From: Actinomycetota bacterium
GTDB taxonomy: Bacteria > Actinomycetota > Actinomycetes > S36-B12
Reading direction: 5' to 3'
Length of the DNA stretch: 64,000 nucleotides
NCBI GenBank assembly: GCA_030645615.1
Contig: JAUSNB010000025.1
Location: 18,118-82,117, forward strand
In this document: piece after piece, positions 37,445 through 45,862 of the stretch
Layout: the number at the start of each line of letters is the position of its first letter
Numbering within the stretch: position 1 is the first letter of the stretch
Made by a program: the position numbers and the translations under genes
The notes under the pieces: generated by a model
What the model was told of the DNA's origin: nothing
What the model saw: the letters and a program-made list of their open reading frames with translations, nothing else
Databases searched by the model: none

Positions 37445-39101
37445 GGAGCACCTCCGCGATGCTGGTCAGGCCCTGGGCGACCTTGAGCCAGCCGTCCTGG
37501 CGCAGCGTGCGCATGCCCTGCTCGATGGCCAGCCGCCGCACGTCCTCCGACGGGGCGCCACGCACCACGAGTCCGGAGATCTCCTCGCTCATGTTCATCA
37601 CCTCGTGCATCGCCAGCCGGCCACGGTAGCCGGTGTGCGCGCAGGAGGTGCACCCGACCGGCTCGTAGATGGTCGCCACCATCCCTGGCGGGTTCTCGAA
37701 GCCGACCACGCCTAGCTCAGCCGGGGACTTCTCGACCTGTCGGCGGCAGTTGATGCACAGCCGCCGCGCCAGCCGCTGCCCGGTGGCACATTCCAGGGCT
37801 GACGTGATCAGGAAGGGCTCGATGCCCATCTCGGTCAGTCGCGTGACCACGCTCGGAGCGTCGTTGGTGTGGAGTGTCGTGAGGACGAGGTGCCCGGTCA
37901 GCGCCGACTCGATGGCGATCTGGGCCGTCTCGTGATCGCGGATCTCGCCGATGAGGATGATGTCCGGATCCGCCCGCAGGATCGAACGCAGGGCGGCGGC
38001 GAACGTCAGCCCTGCCTTGGCGTGCGTCTGCACCTGGTTGATGCCCGGGATCCGGTATTCCACCGGGTCCTCGACGGTGACGATGTTGACCTCGGGCCGC
38101 GAGACCGCGTGCAGCGTCGCGTAAAGCGATGTGGACTTGCCGGACCCGGTCGGTCCGCTGACCACGAGCATGCCGTACGGGCGCTCATAGGCTCGCCGCC
38201 AGCGAGCCAGGTTGTTCGGCGAGAAGCCGAGGTCCGACAGGGCCATGGTGGCTGCTGTGTTGTCGAGGATCCGCATGACGATCTTCTCGCCCCAGACCGT
38301 CGGGATGCAGCTGACCCGGAGGTCGATCTTGCGGCCCGCCGACACCACGCTGAGCCGGCCGTCCTGCGGCTGTCGGCGCTCGGCGATGTCCATGTCGGCC
38401 ATGATCTTCAGGCGCGAGATCACTGCTGACTGAATCTCCTTCGGCGCCGGGGCCATCTCCTTCAGGACACCGTCGATGCGGAACCGGATGCGGATGTTGT
38501 TCTCACTCGGCTCCACGTGGATGTCCGACGCGTTGTCCGAGATGGCCTGCTTGAGCAGGAGGTTCACGTACCGCACGAGGGGCGCGTCCGACGTCGACGC
38601 CACGGGCGCCATGATGTCGATGGCCTGGTCTTCGTCGAGCATGTCGCGGACCAGCTCACCGAGCTCGGCCTCCGCTCGGTACAGCAGGTTGATGCGCGCC
38701 TGGATCTCGGCCTTGAGCCCGCAGGCGAACCTGACCGGCCGGTGGGTGATCGCCTGAAGGTCGTCGCGCACCTGCCAGTTCATCGCGGTCTGGGGGTCCG
38801 AGACGACGACGAGCACGCCGTTCTCGATGTGGAGCGGGATCACCTCGTACTTGCGGGCCTGGTCGCCGGTGAGCAGCGCCGCGGCCTCGGGGTCGATCGT
38901 GGCGTCCATGACCTCGACGTACTCCAGCCCCGCTGCCCGCACGGTGCAGCGCACGACGTCCTTCTTGGCCACCGCCCCCTGCTGGACGAGCACCGTCAGC
39001 ACCGGAGTGCCCAGGGCGCCCGCGGTGGCCTCGGCCGCAGCGAATTGATCGCGCGTGATGAGCCCCTCGGCCATGAGGACGTCTGCGACCGATGAGCTCA
39101 T
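37431..39101 (-). CDS. pilB: Pilus assembly ATPase PilB
   Basis: 556 residues from ATG 39101 with AGGAGG six bases upstream. N-terminal MshEN-type domain (LITRDQFAAAEATAGALGTPVL), which in some relatives binds c-di-GMP. ATPase with GPTGSGKST (about 314-322), TVEDPVEYRIPGINQ, DPDIILIGEIRD and TGHLVLTTLHTNDAPS. The zinc site CINCRR with CTSCAHTGYRG separates it from PilT. Powers pilus extension. Confidence 0.96.
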   Translation of the reverse strand: MSSSVADVLMAEGLITRDQFAAAEATAGALGTPVLTVLVQQGAVAKKDVVRCTVRAAGLEYVEVMDATIDPEAAALLTGDQARKYEVIPLHIENGVLVVVSDPQTAMNWQVRDDLQAITHRPVRFACGLKAEIQARINLLYRAEAELGELVRDMLDEDQAIDIMAPVASTSDAPLVRYVNLLLKQAISDNASDIHVEPSENNIRIRFRIDGVLKEMAPAPKEIQSAVISRLKIMADMDIAERRQPQDGRLSVVSAGRKIDLRVSCIPTVWGEKIVMRILDNTAATMALSDLGFSPNNLARWRRAYERPYGMLVVSGPTGSGKSTSLYATLHAVSRPEVNIVTVEDPVEYRIPGINQVQTHAKAGLTFAAALRSILRADPDIILIGEIRDHETAQIAIESALTGHLVLTTLHTNDAPSVVTRLTEMGIEPFLITSALECATGQRLARRLCINCRRQVEKSPAELGVVGFENPPGMVATIYEPVGCTSCAHTGYRGRLAMHEVMNMSEEISGLVVRGAPSEDVRRLAIEQGMRTLRQDGWLKVAQGLTSIAEVLRVVA

Positions 39102-39355
39102 CGTCGACCTCCTGCGGTGCGACCGTTCACGGCGGCGCTCGCCGCGGCGCGCGGCGGCTCGGGCCCGAGCAGCAGGTCCACGAGGTCAAGGTCCCCCGCG
39201 TACCGCCTGATCAGCTCCTCGGTGAGCGCGCGCACGCGCTGGCGCAGCGGGTCGAGGTCGATGGGGGCGTCGGGACGCGACCGCAGGGTGGCCAGTTCCA
39301 GCTCACGCCGGGCCGCCAGGCGCGAGGCCCGCAGCTCCTCCAGGATGACGTCCAC
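39098..39355 (-). CDS. Small helical protein between the two pilus ATPases
   Basis: 85 residues from GTG 39355, two bases past the second pilT stop; its TGA overlaps the pilB ATG. Predicted all-helical: VILEELRASRLAARRELELATL, then DLDPLRQRVRALTEELIRRYAGDLDLVDLLLG. The tail is short and basic. It looks like a truncated or adaptor piece similar in style to the N-terminal helical region of secretion ATPases. No RBS is seen, so translation may depend on coupling. Confidence 0.6.
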   Translation of the reverse strand: MDVILEELRASRLAARRELELATLRSRPDAPIDLDPLRQRVRALTEELIRRYAGDLDLVDLLLGPEPPRAAASAAVNGRTAGGRR

Positions 39356-39357
39356 GC

Positions 39358-40533
39358 CTAGCCCCGGAACCCGGCGCGGCGCAGGGCCACGTGCAGGTCG
39401 GCGGCTCGTGCCACGACCCGCTCGGCGTCCTCGACTGCGATGGCGCCCGTGACGACCAGCCGCACGGCGTCCTGCTCGAAGGTCCGCATGCCGTAGAACT
39501 CCCCTTCGGCGACGATGTCCTGGAGCGTCGACGTCTTGTCCGGGTCGAGGATGGCCTCGCGGATGCGGGGGGTGCTGACCGCGGTCTCGATCACGACCTG
39601 CCGGCCGGTGCCGCTCGCCGACGGCACGAGGTGCTGGCACACGATTCCCTGCAGCGATTCCGCGATGGATGCGCGCGCCTGCCGCTGCTCGGCGGTGGGG
39701 AACACGTCGATGGCTCGGTTCACGGCGTCCACGACCGTGCGGGCGTGCAGCGTCGCGAGGACCAAGTGGCCGGTCTCGGCTGCCTGGAGGGCCGTCCGCA
39801 TCGTCTCGACGTCGCGGATCTCGCCGATCAGGATGACGTCGGGGTCCTGGCGCATCCCCGACCGCAGTGCCCTGCCGAACTGCAGCGTGTCGGTGTGCAG
39901 TTCCCGCTGGCTGATGGCGGCTGCCTTGTCGTGGTGCAGGAACTCGATCGGGTCCTCGATGGTGAGGATGTGGCAGCGGCGCTCGCTGTTGATGGCATCG
40001 ATCATGGCGGCGAGGGTCGTGGTCTTGCCCGACCCCGTGGGGCCGCACACGAGCACGAGCCCGTTGGGCCGTAGGGCCAGCTCCCGCGCCAGCGGTGGCA
40101 GCCCCAGTTCGGCGAAGGTCGGGATGACCTCCTTGACGTGCCGCAGCACCATGGCCGCGGACCCCCGCTCGCGGTATGCATTCCCCCGGAACCGTCCAGT
40201 CCCCTCGGCCACCAGCGCGAAGTCGCACTCGTGGTCCGCGGCAAACGCCTCGCGGTCACGGTCCGTCGGCAGCGCGTCCTGGACGAGGGCCTCGGTGTCG
40301 TCGGCCGTGAACGGGGCGACGTCCAGGGGCCAAAGCTGGCCCGCGACCCGAACCAGGGGCGGCGATCCCGCCCGCACGTGGACATCCGACGCCCCGTACG
40401 CCACCGCCGCCTCCAGGACGTCGTGCAGCCGCTGGGCAGACCAGTCCGCTGGCACTTGGGCGGGGGCCTCGTCATGCGGCGCCGGCATGGCAACCGACGC
40501 CACGGCGTCGAGGGGCGCAGTCGGCAGGGCCAT
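39358..40533 (-). CDS. Second PilT-family ATPase
   Basis: 391 residues from ATG 40533; the longer upstream frame is antisense to pilM and rejected. Walker A GPTGSGKTT (about 160-168), TIEDPIEFLHHDKAAAISQRE, DPDVILIGEIRD, TGHLVLATLHARTVVDAVNR. It lacks the zinc site of PilB, so it is PilT/PilU-like. PilU-type paralogues assist retraction against load. GGGCCGAAAC ends about nine bases before the ATG, which may put the transcript start at the codon itself. Confidence 0.9.
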   Translation of the reverse strand: MALPTAPLDAVASVAMPAPHDEAPAQVPADWSAQRLHDVLEAAVAYGASDVHVRAGSPPLVRVAGQLWPLDVAPFTADDTEALVQDALPTDRDREAFAADHECDFALVAEGTGRFRGNAYRERGSAAMVLRHVKEVIPTFAELGLPPLARELALRPNGLVLVCGPTGSGKTTTLAAMIDAINSERRCHILTIEDPIEFLHHDKAAAISQRELHTDTLQFGRALRSGMRQDPDVILIGEIRDVETMRTALQAAETGHLVLATLHARTVVDAVNRAIDVFPTAEQRQARASIAESLQGIVCQHLVPSASGTGRQVVIETAVSTPRIREAILDPDKTSTLQDIVAEGEFYGMRTFEQDAVRLVVTGAIAVEDAERVVARAADLHVALRRAGFRG

Positions 40534-40540
40534 ACCTGTG

Positions 40541-40601
40541 GTTTCGGCCCGGAGGTTCCCAATCGTCCCCTTGGGCCGAAACGGCCTCGGCGAGCCGATA
40601 A
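40541..40601. promoter_or_regulatory. Divergent pilT2/pilM promoter region
   Basis: GTTTCGGCCC (40541-40550) and GGGCCGAAAC (40573-40582) are exact inverted repeats, each reading GGGCCGAAAC toward its own gene. On the pilM side GCCGATAA (40594-40601) is an exact FliA/WhiG -10 consensus. A GAAA 12 bases upstream is too close for a normal -35, so that part is uncertain. Confidence 0.55.
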
Positions 40602-40633
40602 CCACAGCAGAACCATCGGGAGGGGGCTGGCGC

Positions 40634-41767
40634 ATGGCAGCGACGGCGCTCGTCGGCGTGGACATCGGCGCAAGCGGGGTTCGCGGGGTCGAGGTGTCCT
40701 GGGACAAGCGCTTGGGCAAGTACGCCATTCGGCGCGCCGCGAGCGTGGACCTGCCCCGTGGCTCGGTGCGCAACGGCGTCGTCATCGACTCCGACACCGT
40801 GGTGGCCGCGCTGAGGCAACTGTGGCGCAAGGGCCGCTTCTCCACCCGGAAAGTGGCGTTCGGAGTCGCCGACGGGAACGTCCTCACCCGTCAGCTGGAC
40901 CTGCCGTGGATGCCTCCGCAGGACTTCCGCGCGGCCCTGCGGTACCAGGTGGCCGATGCCCTGCCGGTCGATCTCGCGACGGTGCAGCTCGACTACCACC
41001 TGCTCGAGGAGCAGCAACGGACGGATGAGCACGGCCAGCCCGTCGACGTCAACCGGATCCTGATCGCCGCCACGAGCACCGACATCGTGCTGGCCGAGGC
41101 GGAGGTCGTCCAGCGGGCCCGCCTGCAGCCGGTCATCGCCGACACCACGGCCTTCGCCTTGATCCGCGCAGCCTGCCGCGGGCAGGTGCCGGACGACCAG
41201 GCCGTCCACGCCATCGCCGACCTCGGTGCCGATCAGCTCACCGTGGCCATCCACCAGGGAGGCCAGCCTCGGTTCATCCGGACGATCTCGAACCTCGGCG
41301 GCGACGCGGCCACGATCGGCGTGGCCGAGCGGCTGCGGGTGCCCGCCGAGCAGGCCGAGAGCATCAAGCGGGAGTGCGGGCTCAATGGCCCGGCACCCGT
41401 GGTCGCCGCGATCGCCGAGTCCAGCGTCTTCTCCGAGTCAGCGACGCCGCACGCATCGACGATGAACCCCCGTTCGGCCGCGACCGTGGAGTCCCTCGGG
41501 GCGTGGGCCACACGGGTCATCGGGGAGATCCGCAACTCCCTCGACTACTTCCAGGCCTCCGCACCGTCCACCGTCATCGCCGACCTCACCGTGTCCGGCC
41601 GGGCGGCACTGCTCGACGGAATGGTCGAGCGCATCGCGACGCAGCTCCCGCTCCCGGTGCGCGTCATGGACCCGTTCCTCGGGCTATCCCCAAGCCGCAA
41701 GGTGGCCAAGCAACTCGTGTCGGACAGCTGCCTCGTCGTGGCGGCCGGGCTCGCGATGGGAGGCTGA
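40634..41767 (+). CDS. pilM: Type IV pilus protein PilM
   Basis: 377 residues, actin-like cytoplasmic protein that couples the motor to the PilN/PilO membrane complex. ATG 40634 with GGGAGGGGG nine bases upstream. Phosphate 1 motif VGVDIGASGVRGVEV near 7-21, QLDLPWMPPQDFRAALRYQVADAL, and the Asp-rich AIADLGADQLTVAIHQGG. First gene of pilM-pilN-pilO, divergent from the second pilT. Confidence 0.95.
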   Translation: MAATALVGVDIGASGVRGVEVSWDKRLGKYAIRRAASVDLPRGSVRNGVVIDSDTVVAALRQLWRKGRFSTRKVAFGVADGNVLTRQLDLPWMPPQDFRAALRYQVADALPVDLATVQLDYHLLEEQQRTDEHGQPVDVNRILIAATSTDIVLAEAEVVQRARLQPVIADTTAFALIRAACRGQVPDDQAVHAIADLGADQLTVAIHQGGQPRFIRTISNLGGDAATIGVAERLRVPAEQAESIKRECGLNGPAPVVAAIAESSVFSESATPHASTMNPRSAATVESLGAWATRVIGEIRNSLDYFQASAPSTVIADLTVSGRAALLDGMVERIATQLPLPVRVMDPFLGLSPSRKVAKQLVSDSCLVVAAGLAMGG

Positions 41768-41769
41768 CC

Positions 41770-42669
41770 ATGACGGCCACGGCCGACGGCCAGACGGCGC
41801 GCCCGGAACGGGCATCGTCCTCCTCGGCCGCGCATCGCCGACGCTCTCAGGCCGCCAAGGTCCCCTTCTGGAAGCGCGACCTGGGCCGCACGAGCCCGGA
41901 CCACGACGACGTCGAGCATCCGGCCTTCCAGCCGACGCTTCCGCGGGTCAACCTGCTGCCGCCTTCGGTCGCCGAGGGATACGCGGCCCGCCGAGTGCGT
42001 CGGTGGCTCATCGCGGTCGGCTGCCTCATGCTGCTGGCGTTCGCCGCCGTCTGGAACCTCCAGGCAAACCAGGTGGCCCAGGCCCAGGCGGACCTCGACC
42101 GTGCCCTCGCCGACAATGCGGTCGTGACGGCGAAGGTGGCCGACCTCGCCCCGATCAAGCAGATGTATGCGCAGATCACCGGCGAGAAGGAACTCGTCGC
42201 CACGACGCTCTCCGCCCAGCCGCGCTCCGCCCTCGTGATCGAACGCCTGCTTGCCGCCGGCCGCGCGGCACAGGGCGATGGCGGGCCGGTCGAGTTCACG
42301 AGCATCGCCGCGAACTACCGTGGCATTCCGGCTCCGGGGGGCGAGCTGAACCCGTGCCCGACCGCCGATCCATTCGCCCAGGACATCACCGTCGGCTGCA
42401 TCACCTTCAGCGGCACGGCAGCAACGAGGGCCCAGGTGTCGGCCCTCCTGACCGTCCTGACCGCGGATTCTCTGTTCGTCGGGCCGTTCGTAAACAACTC
42501 CACGGTCGCCGAGACCACGTCGGAGTCTGCGGGCGCAGTGATGTTCACGGGCACCGTGGGCGTCGGCACGCTCGCCCTCGAGCAGCCGCTGTCGCAGGAC
42601 GAGATCGAGGCGATCCGCACGCCGCCGGTGCCGCAAGAAGCCCCCGCTGACCAGACACAGGAGCCGTGA
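41770..42669 (+). CDS. pilN: Type IV pilus protein PilN
   Basis: 299 residues, two bases after pilM. The cytoplasmic N-terminus carries LPRVNLLPPSV near 57-67, the INLLP-type PilM-binding motif. One membrane span (WLIAVGCLMLLAFAAVW, about 79-95), a coiled coil (QANQVAQAQADLDRALADNA), then an extracellular ferredoxin-like domain with a Thr/Ser-rich end. Longer than many PilN proteins because of an extended N-terminus and tail. Confidence 0.92.
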   Translation: MTATADGQTARPERASSSSAAHRRRSQAAKVPFWKRDLGRTSPDHDDVEHPAFQPTLPRVNLLPPSVAEGYAARRVRRWLIAVGCLMLLAFAAVWNLQANQVAQAQADLDRALADNAVVTAKVADLAPIKQMYAQITGEKELVATTLSAQPRSALVIERLLAAGRAAQGDGGPVEFTSIAANYRGIPAPGGELNPCPTADPFAQDITVGCITFSGTAATRAQVSALLTVLTADSLFVGPFVNNSTVAETTSESAGAVMFTGTVGVGTLALEQPLSQDEIEAIRTPPVPQEAPADQTQEP

Positions 42670-42671
42670 CC

Positions 42672-43388
42672 ATGGGCACGGGTCATCGGGTACGCAACAC
42701 GTCGGTCGTGGGCATCCTCGCCCTCGTCGCGCTGGCGACCGCTGCGTGGTTCCTGGTGCTCAGCCCGCGACTGTCGGCAGCCGCCGACATTGCGGTCCAG
42801 GTCGAGCAGGTCGACTTCTCGACGGTGCAGTTGCAGAACCGCTACCGGGAGGCCGTCGAACAGGCACGGACGGCGACGACGGCCGCGGCCGAGGCACAGG
42901 CACTCTTCGAGACGATGCCGCAGGAGGCCGAACTGCCCGAGGTCCTCCTCCAGGTCATCGACGCCGCCAAGCGCGCCGGCATCGATGCCGAGCAGATCTC
43001 GGTGATCAACACCTCGGTGCCGAGGGCCATCGCGGGCGATCCGGCGCTGGCCACCGACCCGCAGACCCCGGCCGGCGTGGCTGCCCGCGACCTCGGCGTC
43101 GCCCTTGCCCAACTGGACCTCGACGTCACCGTCACGGGCACCCGCGACTCCCTGCTGCGCTTCCTCGACAACGTCCAGGGGCTCGACCGAGCCATGCTGA
43201 TCACGTCCACCGGGCTGGTGTCGGTCAACCAGCCGGGCGAGGACGGCGGGCCGGACGGGGCGGCGTCGGGACTGCAGAGCCTGGACATGACGGGATCGAT
43301 GTTCGTCCTGCAGTCCACGCTGCCCGACCTGGTGGCCACCGTCGAGGAGATCGTCGCCCAGGCCGGGCTCCCCTCCCCCACCCCCTAG
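42672..43388 (+). CDS. pilO: Type IV pilus protein PilO
   Basis: 238 residues from ATG 42672 (AGGAG eight bases upstream; a GTG at 42666 overlaps the pilN stop). One membrane span near the N-terminus (VGILALVALATAAWFLVLSP), a coiled coil (FSTVQLQNRYREAVEQARTATT), and a globular domain with VTVTGTRDSLLRFLDNVQGL. Partner of PilN. Palindrome B1 begins 14 bases after its stop. Confidence 0.9.
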   Translation: MGTGHRVRNTSVVGILALVALATAAWFLVLSPRLSAAADIAVQVEQVDFSTVQLQNRYREAVEQARTATTAAAEAQALFETMPQEAELPEVLLQVIDAAKRAGIDAEQISVINTSVPRAIAGDPALATDPQTPAGVAARDLGVALAQLDLDVTVTGTRDSLLRFLDNVQGLDRAMLITSTGLVSVNQPGEDGGPDGAASGLQSLDMTGSMFVLQSTLPDLVATVEEIVAQAGLPSPTP

Positions 43389-43402
43389 CCCCTCCCCACC
43401 CC

Positions 43403-43466
43403 TCGCGAGTGGGCAGTTGCTGCTGTGATTCCGCGCGGCTCCGCCGCGACGAGTGCCCACTCGCGA
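43403..43466. repeat. Palindromic repeat family B, copy B1 (left border)
   Basis: TCGCGAGTGGGCA (43403-43415) and its exact complement (43454-43466), 38 bases apart. The middle contains a smaller inverted pair (CGCGG/CCGCG). The right inner part GCGACGAG matches B2 (GCGACAAG). Just after pilO and before the second DUF559 gene. Confidence 0.9.
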
Positions 43467-43566
43467 AGAGGGAGCGGGCGGTACACAGGGTGGTGCAGAG
43501 TGGGCGCGCGCCCACAGCCCCGGCGCGAGTCTGGCTGCTGCCGCCGACGTCAGGCGTACTGCGGGG

Positions 43567-44478
43567 ATGGACCTTCGCCCAGCCGGCTCAACTCCCGATC
43601 CGCCCCGCCACGGTGTGTTCGTCGTGACCGCGAATGGCGCCGCAGGGCTGACCCCGGCTCAGGTCCGCCACCCTAGGTTCGTGGCGCCGTCGCGTGGCGT
43701 GCGCTTCCCCGTGGATCCGGCTGACCCTGCCGCCGCCCGCACGCTCGCGGCCGTGATCACCGCACCGGAGGCCTCCGTCGTATGCGATACCTCCGCCGCC
43801 CGCGTGTGGCACCTGCCGCTGCCCCCGTGGATCGGCCTCGCGCCCATCGACCGGCCGGTCGCCGTCGCGGTCGCCGCCGGCACGAGTCGACAGCGACGCA
43901 ACGGAGTCCGTGGCCGGCGCCTGAGGCTTCCGGCAACTCACTGCGAGGTCGTCAACGGGATGACGGTCACCACACCGGCGCGCACCTGGCTGGACTGCGC
44001 GCAGTTCCTCCCGGCTGAGCACGTCGTGGCGATGGGCGACCAGGTGCTGAGACGCCAGCTCGCCACCGCGCAGGATCTGGACTCGCTCATTCGATGGGCA
44101 CGGGGGCGCCGAGGGGTCCGGACGGCCCGCGCGGCGCTGCCGATGCTCGACGGGCGGGCGGAGTCCCCCGGCGAATCCCTCACAAGGTGCGCGCTGCGTC
44201 TGGGTGGGATCCCGCGGCCCGAGTGCAACATCGACATCATCTCCGACGGGGAGTGGCTCGCCCGCGCGGACCTGGCCTGGCCCGACTTCCGGGTGATCGT
44301 GGAGTACGACGGCGCCGTTCACCTATCGGAAGGACAGCGGCGCCACGACGCCCGTCGTCGGAACCTCCTCCAAGAGGCTGGTTGGACCGTCATCGTGTTC
44401 ACGGCAGCCGATCTCAAGGACCCGGCCGAAATGGCCGCGCTGGTGTGGTCCGCCATCCGCCGCAGTCCGGTGACGTGA
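43567..44478 (+). CDS. DUF559 PD-(D/E)XK-type nuclease
   Basis: 303 residues from ATG 43567. The N-terminal part resembles AbiEi-type proteins only loosely (ITAPEASVVCDTSAARVWHLPLP; GMTVTTPARTWLDCAQFLP). The C-terminal nuclease has Glu in ESPGES, Asp in ARADLAWPDF, Glu in VIVEYDGAVHL, followed by GWTVIVFTAADL, matching a Vsr-like active site. Same family as the gene at 11925-12872 but distant in sequence. It interrupts the pilus region, lies between repeats B1 and B2, and has no recognisable toxin or methylase partner. Confidence 0.8.
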   Translation: MDLRPAGSTPDPPRHGVFVVTANGAAGLTPAQVRHPRFVAPSRGVRFPVDPADPAAARTLAAVITAPEASVVCDTSAARVWHLPLPPWIGLAPIDRPVAVAVAAGTSRQRRNGVRGRRLRLPATHCEVVNGMTVTTPARTWLDCAQFLPAEHVVAMGDQVLRRQLATAQDLDSLIRWARGRRGVRTARAALPMLDGRAESPGESLTRCALRLGGIPRPECNIDIISDGEWLARADLAWPDFRVIVEYDGAVHLSEGQRRHDARRRNLLQEAGWTVIVFTAADLKDPAEMAALVWSAIRRSPVT

Positions 44479-44539
44479 CGTTCGCCCCTTACGCGGAACT
44501 CGCGCGCGACGCAAGATGGGGCAGTGGGAGGCGGGCTTG

Positions 44540-44902
44540 ATGACCGGCATGGACGCAGCATCGCCTACTCCGCCAAGAGCGGGCCGGGCCGCGTGGGGGG
44601 CAACCGTGTGGCCGACTGCACCCAGGGGCTGGCTGGCTCTCGCTGCAGCCGCATTCTGCGTCGGAACCTGGCTGGTTCTCCCGCTTCTCACCACCCTGCG
44701 TGACAGGTATCCGGTCACGGACACGGTGGTCATGCCGATCATCGGCCTCGCCGTTACTGCTGTGGCAGCAACCGTGAACGTTCTGATCGTGTGGCCGGGG
44801 AGCCAACGGTCCGCCGTCAACATCGTGGTCATGGGCCACATGGTCGCTGCCTTGGCTTTCCTCGGGTTCTTCGTGATCGGCGAGGGCATCGGTGGCGGCT
44901 GA
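44540..44902 (+). CDS. Small membrane protein beside the nuclease gene
   Basis: 120 residues from ATG 44540 (GGGAGG eight bases upstream). Three hydrophobic spans: WLALAAAAFCVGTWLVLPLL, VVMPIIGLAVTAVAATVNVLI, and IVVMGHMVAALAFLGFFVIG. Short polar ends. No family recognised. It follows the nuclease gene by 61 bases inside the B1-B2 cassette, so it may be cargo or a partner of that gene. Confidence 0.7.
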   Translation: MTGMDAASPTPPRAGRAAWGATVWPTAPRGWLALAAAAFCVGTWLVLPLLTTLRDRYPVTDTVVMPIIGLAVTAVAATVNVLIVWPGSQRSAVNIVVMGHMVAALAFLGFFVIGEGIGGG

Positions 44903-44930
44903 CCGCCCCGGCAGCGCGCCTCTTGACGCG

Positions 44931-44994
44931 CCGCGAGCGGGCACTCGTTGCTGCGCCGCGCGCCGGATTCGGCGCGACAAGTGCCCACTCGCGG
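44931..44994. repeat. Palindromic repeat family B, copy B2 (right border)
   Basis: CGCGAGCGGGCA (44932-44943) and TGCCCACTCGCG (44982-44993), again 38 bases apart; pairing continues inward (CTCGTTGC with GCGACAAG), 17 of 20 positions, and an inner GCGCCG/CGGCGC pair extends it. It closes the cassette before the convergent unknown gene. Confidence 0.88.
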
Positions 44995-45016
44995 GAAGGG
45001 CGGGACGGAACGGGGG

Positions 45017-45850
45017 TCAGGCGGGGACGAAGACCAGGTCCAGCCGCGTACCGTCGGCGTCGCCGAGCGCAGCCGTCATCGCCCGGCGCACGGTCAGCAC
45101 TGCGTCGCCGAACCCCTCCGGCAGGCCGGCCAACTCCCCGACGGCGTGGACGACGAGGTCCCACCGGGCGATGGCCGTGAGCAGCCAGGGGTCCCCGGCG
45201 AGCGCGGCCGACTCAGCCAGGTACGCCTCGAGGGCCAGGAAGTCAGCCTCGTAGGCGAGCGCGATGGCCTCGGCTGTGGCCCCGCGCACCCGGGCGGACT
45301 GCCCCTCCAGCATCGTCCGCTCCGCTGCCTCGCGCCGCTCGTGCACGAACGCCTGGAGGGACATGCCCTCAAGGCGCTGGCTGAGAGAGTGCGCCATGTC
45401 CTCGCCCTCGGGCGACGGAAAGGCGGAAAGGAAATCGACGTCCGGCCAGCGTGCGGCGACCTCGGCGGCGAGCGCGTCATCGACCGCGCTGAGGACCCGG
45501 GCCCGTTCCGCCGAGATGACGTCGGCGACCGAGGCCGGGGCCGCCTCGCCGTCCACGGCCAGAGACGCCACAGCACCCGTGAGGGCCTCAGCGGCCTGGA
45601 AGAACTGCCGCTGCGGCGAGCGCGGGGAGATGTTGATCCGCTCCCACAGGACCGCTTGCATCGTCGCGATGTCTGACGCGAGGGCCGAGGCCATCGCCGA
45701 GACGATGTCGCCCTCCGCGGCATGCGCACGCGCGGCCTCCAAGAGCACGCCCGCGTCGGCAACCCGGCGGCTGAAGAACTCCTCGGCCGAGCTCGGTGCG
45801 GTGGCGATCACGCGGCTCCCCTCGGTCCACTCGAGGATAGTCCCGGCCAT
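45017..45850 (-). CDS. Unknown helical protein in the minor pilin operon
   Basis: 277 residues, Ala/Glu-rich and almost certainly all-helical (EFFSRRVADAGVLLEAARAHAAEG; AHSLSQRLEGMSLQAFVHERREAAERTML; AEAIALAYEADFLALEAYLAESAAL). No signal peptide, membrane span or cysteine. 12 bases downstream of the PilX-like gene on the same strand, so the last gene of the minor pilin operon. A cytoplasmic assembly or regulatory partner is possible, but no family is recognised. Confidence 0.65.
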   Translation of the reverse strand: MAGTILEWTEGSRVIATAPSSAEEFFSRRVADAGVLLEAARAHAAEGDIVSAMASALASDIATMQAVLWERINISPRSPQRQFFQAAEALTGAVASLAVDGEAAPASVADVISAERARVLSAVDDALAAEVAARWPDVDFLSAFPSPEGEDMAHSLSQRLEGMSLQAFVHERREAAERTMLEGQSARVRGATAEAIALAYEADFLALEAYLAESAALAGDPWLLTAIARWDLVVHAVGELAGLPEGFGDAVLTVRRAMTAALGDADGTRLDLVFVPA

Positions 45851-45862
45851 CTCGTGCGCGCC

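Noticed and set aside
40575..40601. Complete FliA-type promoter with -35 and -10 boxes before pilM
   Set aside because: The -10 GCCGATAA is exact but the only -35-like GAAA is 12 bases away, too short, so only the -10-like box is claimed.
40534..40887. N-terminal extension of the second PilT
   Set aside because: The extra frame is antisense to pilM and passes through the divergent promoter.
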